6,304 bases of DNA from Clostridiales bacterium (GTDB lineage Bacteria; Bacillota; Clostridia; Oscillospirales; Oscillospiraceae): the NCBI GenBank assembly GCA_019421975.1, contig JAHZEE010000039.1, positions 1-6,304 of the forward strand. The letters are read 5' to 3'. Below the pieces are notes generated by a model, which worked only from the letters and a program-made list of their open reading frames with translations, ran no database searches and was not told where the DNA came from. Numbering within the stretch: the stretch's first letter is position 1; each line of letters starts with the position of its first letter. Shown piece by piece: positions 1-4,617 of this stretch. A program made the position numbers and the translations under genes.

Positions 1-29
1 CGCAGGTTGTGTATAATAAACTCCAGGTG

Positions 30-44
30 TGAGATTGAATCTCA
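30..44. promoter_or_regulatory. Perfect 7-bp inverted repeat, possible operator
   Basis: TGAGATT and AATCTCA are perfect inverted arms around a single central G. A one-base centre is too tight for an RNA hairpin, so this reads better as a DNA-binding dyad. An exact TATAAT lies just upstream at 12-17, which would put the dyad a few bases into a transcript starting near 24. The matching -35 region would fall outside the window, so the promoter cannot be confirmed. No regulator can be assigned. Confidence 0.35.
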
Positions 45-63
45 TTGTGTAGGCGGTCACCAC

Positions 64-101
64 GCCTGCGCAGGCTATGGGGGGCGGCAACCCCCCATAG
101 C
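64..101. repeat. Dyad cluster with G6/C6 hairpin (oriT- or replication-origin-like)
   Basis: A 12-bp perfect palindrome, GCCTGC/GCAGGC, occupies 64-75. It overlaps an 11-bp perfect stem formed by GCTATGGGGGG (74-84) and CCCCCCATAGC (91-101) with a 6-nt CGGCAA loop. A smaller dyad, AGGCG (51-55) with CGCCT (63-67), lies just before. No T-tract follows, so this is not an intrinsic terminator. Runs of six or more C and G as inverted repeats occur in transfer origins of Tn916/ICEBs1-type elements. That parallel is from memory and no relaxase gene lies in the window, so the function is inference. Confidence 0.4.
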
Positions 102-149
102 TGCCGTGTTGTTCTTGCTTCTCCCTAAAACAACTGAATCATTCGTTTT

Positions 150-184
150 ATGCACTTCTTTTGAAGTGCATTTTCTTTTATTTT
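150..184 (+). terminator. Rho-independent terminator
   Basis: ATGCACTTC and GAAGTGCAT pair perfectly around a TTTT loop, and a T-rich tail runs to 184. The T-tract is only on the + side, so this ends a rightward transcript that starts at or before the left edge of the window. It isolates the downstream XRE gene, which therefore needs its own promoter. Confidence 0.8.
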
Positions 185-252
185 AAACTCTAATATGATT
201 AATGTCAACTAAAATTAATTGTATCGGAATGCGAACTGGATGTTTAAGCCAC

Positions 253-258
253 TATAAT
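253..258 (+). promoter_or_regulatory. Candidate -10 box for the first XRE gene
   Basis: An exact TATAAT at 253-258 lies 27 bases before the proposed TTG start at 286, giving a short leader of about 20 nt. The corresponding -35 region (about 230-235, TGCGAA) is poor. The box falls downstream of the alternative ATG at 202, so if it is the real promoter it excludes that start. Confidence 0.4.
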
Positions 259-285
259 AGTAAAGAGAAATGCGAGGTGATAGGG

Positions 286-660
286 TTGAAGGAATATAAT
301 GATTTGGATTTTGTCGAATATCATTTACAATATATTAGAAAGCGTATTACTGAACTTCGCATAAAAAAGGGTGTTTCCGAGCGTGAAATGAGCCTAACAC
401 TGGGGAAAGGGCCCTCTTTTGTAAACCAGATTGTTTCTGGTAAAAACAATTTGGTTTACAAGAGTTTTCTTGAAATCTGTGAATATTTTGAAATAACACC
501 ATATGAATTTTTTGAGGAAGATTACGACCCTATCATTGCAAAAGAGATATATCATAAATTAAATGACCATGAAAATGGGGCAGAGAAATTTTATAACGGC
601 TTAAAAAGAGTAAAGAAAGAGCATCTGGAAGCATTACTTCAAGTGCTAGGTGACATCTAA
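286..660 (+). CDS. XRE-family helix-turn-helix regulator, TTG start
   Basis: This 124-aa protein is a probable cytoplasmic DNA-binding regulator. Residues about 16-76 form an XRE/Cro-type HTH: YIRKRITELRIKKGVSEREM, then a recognition helix around GPSFVNQIVSGKNN and a closing helix LEICEYFEITPYEFF. The C-terminal ~45 residues are a charged helical tail ending LEALLQVLGDI, perhaps for dimerisation. I chose TTG at 286 because GAGGTGA (274-280) sits 5 bases upstream, an exact TATAAT lies before it, and related proteins in memory begin near MKEYxDLxFV. An in-frame ATG at 202 would add 28 residues that resemble no family sequence, and it has no ribosome-binding site. The gene is strikingly AT-rich compared with the GC-rich core genes to the right, suggesting recent acquisition. 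It is preceded by a terminator and followed within 5 bases by repeat copy A. Its target is unknown. Confidence 0.75.
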   Translation: MKEYNDLDFVEYHLQYIRKRITELRIKKGVSEREMSLTLGKGPSFVNQIVSGKNNLVYKSFLEICEYFEITPYEFFEEDYDPIIAKEIYHKLNDHENGAEKFYNGLKRVKKEHLEALLQVLGDI

Positions 661-665
661 AATTT

Positions 666-770
666 CCGACACCGCTCCGCCGCCCTTGGCGGCACCTCCC
701 CTCAAGGGGAGGCTTATGGGGCGGTGGCTCCCCTTGAGGGGAGCTGTCGGCGACAGCCGACTGAGAGGTG
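666..770 (-). repeat. Four-hairpin GC-rich repeat, copy A (left end truncated)
   Basis: The element holds four hairpins in order: GCCGCC/GGCGGC (679-684/688-693); CCTCCCCT/AGGGGAGG (695-702/705-712); GCTCCCC/GGGGAGC (727-733/738-744) with loop TTGA; and CTGTCG/CGACAG (744-749/751-756). It ends in GACTGAGAGGTG. It is the same element as the one at 1121-1241, in opposite orientation. Relative to that copy the left end lacks the outer CACCTCT. AT-rich sequence from the preceding gene begins immediately instead, as if an insertion or deletion cut into it. It encodes no transposase; a MITE-like or REP-like repeat is the likely class. Confidence 0.75.
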
Positions 771-802
771 TTACCGCATCATCGTAAATATTAAAGCCTA
801 CC

Positions 803-828
803 TGCTATATTTCGCCAGAATTTCTGGC
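803..828 (+). promoter_or_regulatory. Promoter with overlapping palindrome for the second XRE gene
   Basis: An extended -10, TGCTATATT, spans 803-811 and would start transcription near 818. That falls inside a perfect inverted repeat, GCCAGAA-T-TTCTGGC, at 814-828. A second possible -10, TATACT, lies at 833-838. No good -35 is visible. A dyad over the start site of a small XRE gene is the usual arrangement for autorepression, which is an inference here. Confidence 0.45.
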
Positions 829-854
829 AATATATACTTGCTCTGGTGATAGAA

Positions 855-1085
855 ATGATTTACCCGAGAATGAAAGATCTGAGAGAAGATAAGGACTGGA
901 CACAGCGAGAAATGGCGGAAATGCTGCATATCAGCCGCAGTTCCTATTCGGCCTATGAAAATGGGACAAATGCCTTTCCAATTGAGATATTAAAAAGTTT
1001 GGCCATGCTTTATAATACCAGCGTCGATTATCTGCTGGAACTGACGGACAATCCCAAGCCATATGAACGCAAAAAAACGAAATAA
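855..1085 (+). CDS. Small XRE-family helix-turn-helix regulator
   Basis: This 76-aa protein is essentially a single HTH domain. Residues 5-65 match the compact Cro/CI fold: RMKDLREDKDWTQREMAEML, then HISRSSYSAYENGTNAF as the recognition segment, then PIEILKSLAMLYNTSVDYLL. The C-terminal tail is short and basic (ERKKTK). Single-domain XRE proteins of this size are common Firmicute regulators, often of phage, toxin-antitoxin or mobile-element origin. ATG at 855 is preferred, with GGTGAT at 845-850 as a modest ribosome-binding site. A GTG at 846 would add three residues but has no visible Shine-Dalgarno. The gene is bracketed by the two inverted copies of the four-hairpin repeat. Its own promoter overlaps a palindrome, so autoregulation is plausible. 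No partner toxin or operon mate is visible. Confidence 0.82.
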   Translation: MIYPRMKDLREDKDWTQREMAEMLHISRSSYSAYENGTNAFPIEILKSLAMLYNTSVDYLLELTDNPKPYERKKTK

Positions 1086-1120
1086 AAGCGTATTGAGAAG
1101 GCGGTGCGTTTTAAAAGCGC

Positions 1121-1241
1121 CACCTCTCAGTCCGCTTCGCGGCCAGCTCCCCTCAAGGGGAGCCTTTTTATTGGGTGCTGTGCAGTCTCCAAAGCCTCCC
1201 CTTGAGGGGAGGTGGCACGGCGCCAGCCGTGTCGGAGAGGT
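1121..1241 (+). repeat. Four-hairpin GC-rich repeat, copy B (complete)
   Basis: The ends are CACCTCTC (1121-1128) and GAGAGGTG (1234-1241), forming 8-bp terminal inverted repeats. Inside, in order, are CCGC/GCGG around TTC (1132-1142 region), GCTCCCC/GGGGAGC (1146-1152/1157-1163), a 30-base spacer, CCTCCCC/GGGGAGG (1196-1212 region), and CACGGC/GCCGTG (1216-1221/1226-1231). It is inverted relative to copy A; the TCCCCT hairpins are essentially identical while the outer hairpins differ in sequence. No clear target-site duplication is visible. Together with the end of the XRE gene and the rpsF promoter it fills the 297-base gap between genes. Confidence 0.8.
1146..1172 (+). terminator. Terminator formed by a hairpin of repeat copy B
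   Basis: GCTCCCC (1146-1152) pairs with GGGGAGC (1157-1163) around TCAA and is followed by CTTTTTATT. This meets the usual form of an intrinsic terminator and lies about 60 bases after the stop of the second XRE gene. The T-run belongs to the repeat's spacer and is missing from copy A, so copy B appears to double as a terminator shielding the ribosomal operon. Confidence 0.6.
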
Positions 1242-1271
1242 GTTCTCGCACCGGGTAAAACCAAGAAAAGA

Positions 1272-1300
1272 TTGACAAACGGGGTGCGATCTATTATAAT
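1272..1300 (+). promoter_or_regulatory. Consensus sigma-A promoter of the rpsF operon
   Basis: TTGACA (1272-1277) and TATAAT (1295-1300) are separated by exactly 17 bases, a perfect match to the housekeeping promoter. Transcription should start near 1307, giving a leader of about 75 nt before rpsF. Such strength suits a ribosomal-protein operon. Confidence 0.93.
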
Positions 1301-1323
1301 AATTTAGCCTGTCCAGAGGGAGA

Positions 1324-1354
1324 GGCAATCCTTGCCGTCCGCGAGACGGACGGC
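1324..1354 (+). promoter_or_regulatory. Structured rpsF leader, candidate S6:S18 autoregulatory site
   Basis: GCCGTCCG (1334-1341) and CGGACGGC (1347-1354) form a perfect 8-bp stem with a CGAGA loop. A second hairpin, GGCAA (1324-1328) with TTGCC (1332-1336), shares bases 1334-1336, so the two full stems are mutually exclusive. Leaders of rpsF operons in many bacteria bind the S6:S18 complex for feedback control; that is known family biology. I cannot confirm the conserved bulge of that motif by eye. Confidence 0.5.
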
Positions 1355-1382
1355 CATATGTCCAAAAGGAGGTGCAAACAAC

Positions 1383-1679
1383 ATGGCTAAGATTTCCGAC
1401 AAGTACGAGATCCTCTATATCATCAACCCGACGCTGGATGAAGAGGGTATCAAGGCAATGGTGGAAAAATTCAAGGCAATGGTGGAAGCAGAGGGTACGC
1501 TCACGAGCATCGAGGAGTGGGGCAAGCGCCGTCTGGCCTATCCCATCAACGATCTGAACGAGGGCTACTATGTGCTCATGACCTGCGAGGCCAAGCCGGA
1601 GCTGCCCGCTGAGATCGACCGCGTGATGAAGATCTCTGAGAATGTCATGCGTTCTCTGATCACCGCTGTCGAAGCGTAA
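1383..1679 (+). CDS. rpsF: 30S ribosomal protein S6
   Basis: S6 is a small-subunit ribosomal protein that heterodimerises with S18 on the platform of the 30S subunit, binding the central domain of 16S rRNA. The 98-aa product has the typical length and landmarks: KYEILYIINPTLDEE at the start (beta 1), a charged helix at about 20-38, the family signature EEWGKRRLAYPI at 44-55, and EGYYVLMTCEAKPELPAEID before the last helix. ATG at 1383 is chosen because AAGGAGGTG (1366-1374) lies 8 bases upstream. A longer in-frame start at 1332 falls inside the leader hairpin and is not credible. It is the first gene of rpsF-ssb-rpsR, with the ssb Shine-Dalgarno overlapping its stop codon. A 17-base direct repeat within the first helix encodes a doubled KAMVE. 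Confidence 0.97.
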   Translation: MAKISDKYEILYIINPTLDEEGIKAMVEKFKAMVEAEGTLTSIEEWGKRRLAYPINDLNEGYYVLMTCEAKPELPAEIDRVMKISENVMRSLITAVEA

Positions 1680-1691
1680 GGAGGCAGTTTC

Positions 1692-2159
1692 ATGCTGAAC
1701 CACATCGTTCTCATGGGGCGTCTCACCCGTGACCCCGAGCTGCGCCGCACCGGCACTGGCATCTCGGTCGCCTCGTTCACCCTGGCGGTGGATCGCGACT
1801 TTTCCAGCAAGGATGCGCGCGAGTCCGGCGAGCGCGAAACGGACTTCATCGACATTGTCGCCTGGCGCTCCACGGCCGACTTTGTCTCCCGGTACTTCAC
1901 CAAGGGCCGCATGGCCGTGGTCACCGGCCGGCTGCAGATCCGCAACTGGACCGACAAAGAGGGCAACAAGCGCCGCAGTGCAGAAGTGGTTGCGGACAAT
2001 GTCTATTTTGGCGACTCCAAGCGCGACGCCGAGTCCGGTCCGGCTCCGTCCTACGGGCAGAGCGGCGGCTATGGCCAGTCCTATGGCGCAGCGCCGTCCC
2101 CGGCGCCGGCTTCCGATTTCGCCATGCTCGAGGGAGACGACGCAGAGCTTCCGTTCTGA
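1692..2159 (+). CDS. ssb: Single-stranded DNA-binding protein
   Basis: SSB coats single-stranded DNA as a homotetramer during replication, recombination and repair, and recruits partner proteins through its C-terminal tip. The 155-aa product has an N-terminal OB fold (residues about 1-110) beginning MLNHIVLMGRLTRDPELRRT, with conserved FTLAVDR, ETDFIDIVAWR, KGRMAVVTGRLQIRNWTD and the closing AEVVADNVYF. A short Gly/Ser/Pro/Ala/Tyr-rich linker follows (about 115-142). The end is the acidic-hydrophobic tip GDDAELPF, a variant of the usual DDDLPF. AAGGAGG (1678-1684) overlaps the rpsF stop codon, implying coupled translation. Position between rpsF and rpsR is the classic Firmicute arrangement. 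Confidence 0.97.
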   Translation: MLNHIVLMGRLTRDPELRRTGTGISVASFTLAVDRDFSSKDARESGERETDFIDIVAWRSTADFVSRYFTKGRMAVVTGRLQIRNWTDKEGNKRRSAEVVADNVYFGDSKRDAESGPAPSYGQSGGYGQSYGAAPSPAPASDFAMLEGDDAELPF

Positions 2160-2203
2160 TTTTTCCCGCATGATACCATCTTAAAAGATAGGAGGATACG
2201 AAT

Positions 2204-2440
2204 ATGGTCCCGAATGATAAGGGTCGTCCCCGCAAGCGCAGAAAGGTCTGCAGCTTCTGCGTGGATAAGATTACCACCATCGATTACAAGGATACCGCGA
2301 AGCTTCGCCGGTACCTCTCCGAGCGCGGCAAGATTCTGCCCCGCCGCACCACCGGCACCTGTGCAGCCCATCAGCGCCAGCTGACCGTCGCCATCAAGCG
2401 CGCGCGTCACATTGCGCTGCTGCCGTATGTGGCCGACTGA
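2204..2440 (+). CDS. rpsR: 30S ribosomal protein S18 (zinc-binding form)
   Basis: S18 binds 16S rRNA with S6 on the platform of the small subunit. The 78-aa product matches the family throughout: a basic N-terminus [13 protein letters not shown], then [23 protein letters not shown], then [26 protein letters not shown]. Cys16, Cys19, Cys53 and His56 form a CxxC...CxxH set, so this is the cysteine-bearing (C+) form expected to hold zinc. GGAGGA (2191-2196) is 7 bases before the ATG. It closes the operon and is followed 12 bases later by a strong terminator. No rplI follows, unlike some other bacteria. Confidence 0.97.
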   Translation: MVPNDKGRPRKRRKVCSFCVDKITTIDYKDTAKLRRYLSERGKILPRRTTGTCAAHQRQLTVAIKRARHIALLPYVAD

Positions 2441-2452
2441 GGCTTCAGATGT

Positions 2453-2488
2453 CCCCCGTCCAGAAATGGACGGGGGTTTCTTGCTTTT
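2453..2488 (+). terminator. Rho-independent terminator of the rpsF-ssb-rpsR operon
   Basis: CCCCCGTCC (2453-2461) and GGACGGGGG (2468-2476) form a perfect 9-bp GC-rich stem around AGAAAT, followed by TTTCTTGCTTTT. It lies just after the rpsR stop codon. Confidence 0.93.
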
Positions 2489-2509
2489 CTGCCGGATTTT
2501 GGGTATACT
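2481..2509 (+). promoter_or_regulatory. Promoter of NAD synthetase
   Basis: TTGCTT (2481-2486) and TATACT (2504-2509) are 17 bases apart. The -35 lies inside the T-tract of the preceding terminator, so the ribosomal operon ends where the next transcription unit begins. Transcription would start near 2516, leaving a ~45-nt leader with AAAGGAG at 2546-2552. Confidence 0.65.
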
Positions 2510-2561
2510 GAAACTTGCGTTGAAAGCTGCGCCCCAGGCGCAACGAAAGGAGTCCTTTCCC

Positions 2562-4481
2562 ATGCAACATGGTTTTCTGAAAGTCGCCGCCGCCACGCCG
2601 CGGGTGCAGGTGGCCAACCCGGTCCACAACGGGGCGGAGATCGCCCGCCTGGCGCGGGCCGCAGCCCAGGAGGGGGTGCGGCTCATGGTGTGCTCAGAGC
2701 TGAGCCTCACGGGCTACACCTGCGGCGATCTGTTTTTGCAGCGGACGCTGCTGCAGGGCACGCAGGACGCGCTGCTGCGCCTGGCCAGTGAGACACGCGA
2801 GCTGGACATGCTGCTGATTGTGGGTCTGCCGTATGCCCACCGAGATACCCTCTATAACTGTGCGGCCGCGCTCTGCGGCGGCGAGCTTCTGGGGCTTGTG
2901 CCCAAGACCTGGCTGCCGAACTACGCGGAGTTCTATGAGCGGCGGTATTTCACCTCCGGTCGGCGGCTGGAGGGCTGCACGGTGGAGATCGGCGGGCAGA
3001 CGGTGCCGTTTGGCTGCGATCTGCTGTTCTGCCACCGCCTGATGCCGGAGTTGAAGGTCGGCATCGAGCTGTGCGAGGACCTCTGGGCGCCGGATCCTCC
3101 CTCCACAGCTCTGGCTTTGGCGGGCGCCACCGTCATCTGTAACCCCTCTGCCAGCGACGAGCTGGTGACCAAGGACGAGTACCGCCGGCAGCTGGTCTCG
3201 AGCCACGCGGCGCGGCTGGTCTGCGGCTATGTCTACTGCAACGCCGGCGACGGAGAGTCCACCCAGGATGTGGTCTATACCGGCCAGCGCCTGATCTGCG
3301 AAAATGGCGTGCTGCTGGCCGAGTGCGAGGCCACCTCCGGCCTCACCATCTCGGAGCTGGATCTGCAGCGGCTGGACCACGAGCGGCGGAGGATGGGATA
3401 TTTTCACCGCGCCGGGCGCGCCATGCGGGAAATTCCATGGGGCGGCGCGCTGGTGCAGACCGCGCTGACCCGGCCGGTGGCACAGATGCCATTTGTGCCG
3501 GAAAGCGAGGCGCTGCGGCAGGCACGCTGCGAAAAAATCCTCTCCATCCAGTCCCTGGGCCTCAAAAGGCGCATCGAGCACACCCATGCCGGCGCGGCGG
3601 TCATCGGCGTCTCAGGCGGTCTGGACTCGACGCTGGCCATGCTGGTGGCGGCCCGGGCCATGGATCTGTGCGGACGGCCCCGGACCGACATCATCGCCGT
3701 GACCATGCCCTGCTTCGGCACGACGAAGCGCACCCGCTCCAACGCGGAGATTCTCTCCGAGCGGCTGGGCGTGACGCTCCGGACCGTGGACATCACGCGG
3801 GCGGTGGAGCAGCACTTTGCCGACATCGGCCACGATCCAGAGCGGCTGGATGTGACCTTTGAGAACAGCCAGGCCCGGGAGCGCACCCAGGTGCTCATGG
3901 ACATCGCCAACCAGTCCGGCGGCCTCGTGGTGGGCACGGGGGATCTGAGCGAGCTGGCCCTGGGCTGGGCCACCTACAACGGCGACCATATGAGCATGTA
4001 CGGCGTCAACTGCTCTGTTCCCAAGACGCTGGTGCGGTATCTGGTGGACTACGCCGCCCAGGTCTGCGGCGATGAGAAGCTGGCCGGCTGCCTGCGGGCC
4101 ATTCTCGACACCCCCGTCTCGCCGGAGCTGCTGCCGGCCAAGGACGGCGAGATCTCCCAAAGGACGGAGGATCTGGTGGGACCGTATACGCTCCACGACT
4201 TTTTCCTCTATCACGCCATTCGCAACGGCTTTCCGCCGGACAAGGTCTACCGGTTGGCAAGGTACGCCTTCCAGGGCATCTACGAGGACCGGACGATTCT
4301 GCACTGGCTCAAATCCTTCTACCGCCGGTTTTTTGCCCAGCAGTTCAAGCGCTCCTGTCTGCCGGACGGCCCCAAGGTGGGCTCGGTGGCCCTGTCGCCC
4401 AGGGGAGACTGGCGCATGCCGTCGGACGCCGTGGCGAACCTGTGGCTCGACCAGCTCGAACTGCTGGATACGCCGACTTGA
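2562..4481 (+). CDS. nadE: Glutamine-dependent NAD+ synthetase
   Basis: This enzyme performs the last step of NAD+ synthesis, amidating nicotinic acid adenine dinucleotide with ATP and ammonia drawn from glutamine. The 639-aa product has the two-domain form. The N-terminal nitrilase-type glutaminase (about 1-290) carries the catalytic triad: Glu46 in SELSLTGY, Lys115 in PKTWLPNYAEFYE and Cys171 in GIELCEDLW. The C-terminal synthetase domain (about 320-639) has the ATP-binding P-loop SGGLDS at 351-356, PCFGTTKRTRSNA, VGTGDLSELALGWATYNGDHMSMYGVN, and the late PELLPAKDGEISQRTEDLVGPY. Length and motif spacing match the M. tuberculosis-like enzyme. ATG at 2562 is chosen because AAAGGAG lies 9 bases upstream. 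An in-frame ATG at 2412 lies inside rpsR, upstream of both the terminator and the promoter. The gene is a single unit with no other NAD genes beside it. Confidence 0.96.
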   Translation: MQHGFLKVAAATPRVQVANPVHNGAEIARLARAAAQEGVRLMVCSELSLTGYTCGDLFLQRTLLQGTQDALLRLASETRELDMLLIVGLPYAHRDTLYNCAAALCGGELLGLVPKTWLPNYAEFYERRYFTSGRRLEGCTVEIGGQTVPFGCDLLFCHRLMPELKVGIELCEDLWAPDPPSTALALAGATVICNPSASDELVTKDEYRRQLVSSHAARLVCGYVYCNAGDGESTQDVVYTGQRLICENGVLLAECEATSGLTISELDLQRLDHERRRMGYFHRAGRAMREIPWGGALVQTALTRPVAQMPFVPESEALRQARCEKILSIQSLGLKRRIEHTHAGAAVIGVSGGLDSTLAMLVAARAMDLCGRPRTDIIAVTMPCFGTTKRTRSNAEILSERLGVTLRTVDITRAVEQHFADIGHDPERLDVTFENSQARERTQVLMDIANQSGGLVVGTGDLSELALGWATYNGDHMSMYGVNCSVPKTLVRYLVDYAAQVCGDEKLAGCLRAILDTPVSPELLPAKDGEISQRTEDLVGPYTLHDFFLYHAIRNGFPPDKVYRLARYAFQGIYEDRTILHWLKSFYRRFFAQQFKRSCLPDGPKVGSVALSPRGDWRMPSDAVANLWLDQLELLDTPT

Positions 4482-4506
4482 CAATTGGAGACTTTTTTAC
4501 TAAAGT
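4478..4506 (+). promoter_or_regulatory. Promoter of the MATE gene, overlapping the nadE stop
   Basis: TTGACA (4478-4483) is an exact -35 box that includes the nadE stop codon (4479-4481). After a 17-base spacer comes TAAAGT (4501-4506), which matches four of six -10 positions. Transcription would start near 4513, leaving a leader of about 105 nt before the MATE start codon. The -10 is weak, as expected of a controlled promoter. Confidence 0.6.
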
Positions 4507-4512
4507 AGTCTC
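4488..4512. promoter_or_regulatory. 25-bp interrupted palindrome, likely repressor operator
   Basis: GAGACT at 4488-4493 mirrors AGTCTC at 4507-4512, and TTTA at 4496-4499 mirrors TAAA at 4501-4504 about a central C at 4500. Ten of the twelve paired positions on each side are symmetric. The dyad covers the promoter spacer and the -10 box, so a bound dimer would block RNA polymerase. There is no T-tract on either side, so it is not a terminator. MarR- or TetR-type control of drug efflux genes is common; no candidate regulator lies within the window. Confidence 0.6.
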
Positions 4513-4549
4513 TGGTCACGCGGAGGGCTGTGCATTCAAAAGAAATGTG

Positions 4550-4600
4550 AGGCCGGATAAGGTGATAGGCTGAGATGCCTAGCAGCTTATCCGGCCTTTA
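4550..4600 (+). terminator. Large hairpin: nadE terminator or MATE attenuator
   Basis: AGGCCGGATAAG (4550-4561) and CTTATCCGGCCT (4586-4597) form a perfect 12-bp stem. Inside, TAGGC (4566-4570) and GCCTA (4577-4581) form a second stem with a TGAGAT loop, separated from the outer one by a symmetric 4x4 internal loop (GTGA/GCAG). The tail CCTTTACT is only weakly T-rich. It lies about 70 bases after nadE, so it may end that transcript. If the promoter at 4478 is real, it also sits in the MATE leader and could act as an attenuator. Confidence 0.6.
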
Positions 4601-4617
4601 CTGTGCGGAGGTCTGAG

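Noticed and set aside
202..285. N-terminal extension of the first XRE protein from ATG 202
   Set aside because: No ribosome-binding site; the added residues do not resemble the family, and a TATAAT box lies inside the extension.
666..1241. CRISPR array made by the repeats
   Set aside because: Only two copies exist, in opposite orientation, each composed of several hairpins, with no unique equal-length spacers.
990..2171. Long minus-strand reading frame of 393 codons across the XRE gene, rpsF and ssb
   Set aside because: It is opposite well-supported genes and a repeat, its protein is low in recognisable motifs, and it has no ribosome-binding site. It is a product of high GC content.
2412..2561. 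NAD synthetase extended upstream to ATG 2412
   Set aside because: This start lies inside rpsR and before the operon terminator and nadE promoter. ATG 2562 has a good ribosome-binding site and fits the family length.
4566..4585. GGCTGAGATGCC resembles the CTGAGA element of TPP riboswitches
   Set aside because: The rest of the TPP fold (the ACCTGAT and GGATAATGCC-type segments) is absent, and the CTGAGA lies in a simple hairpin loop.
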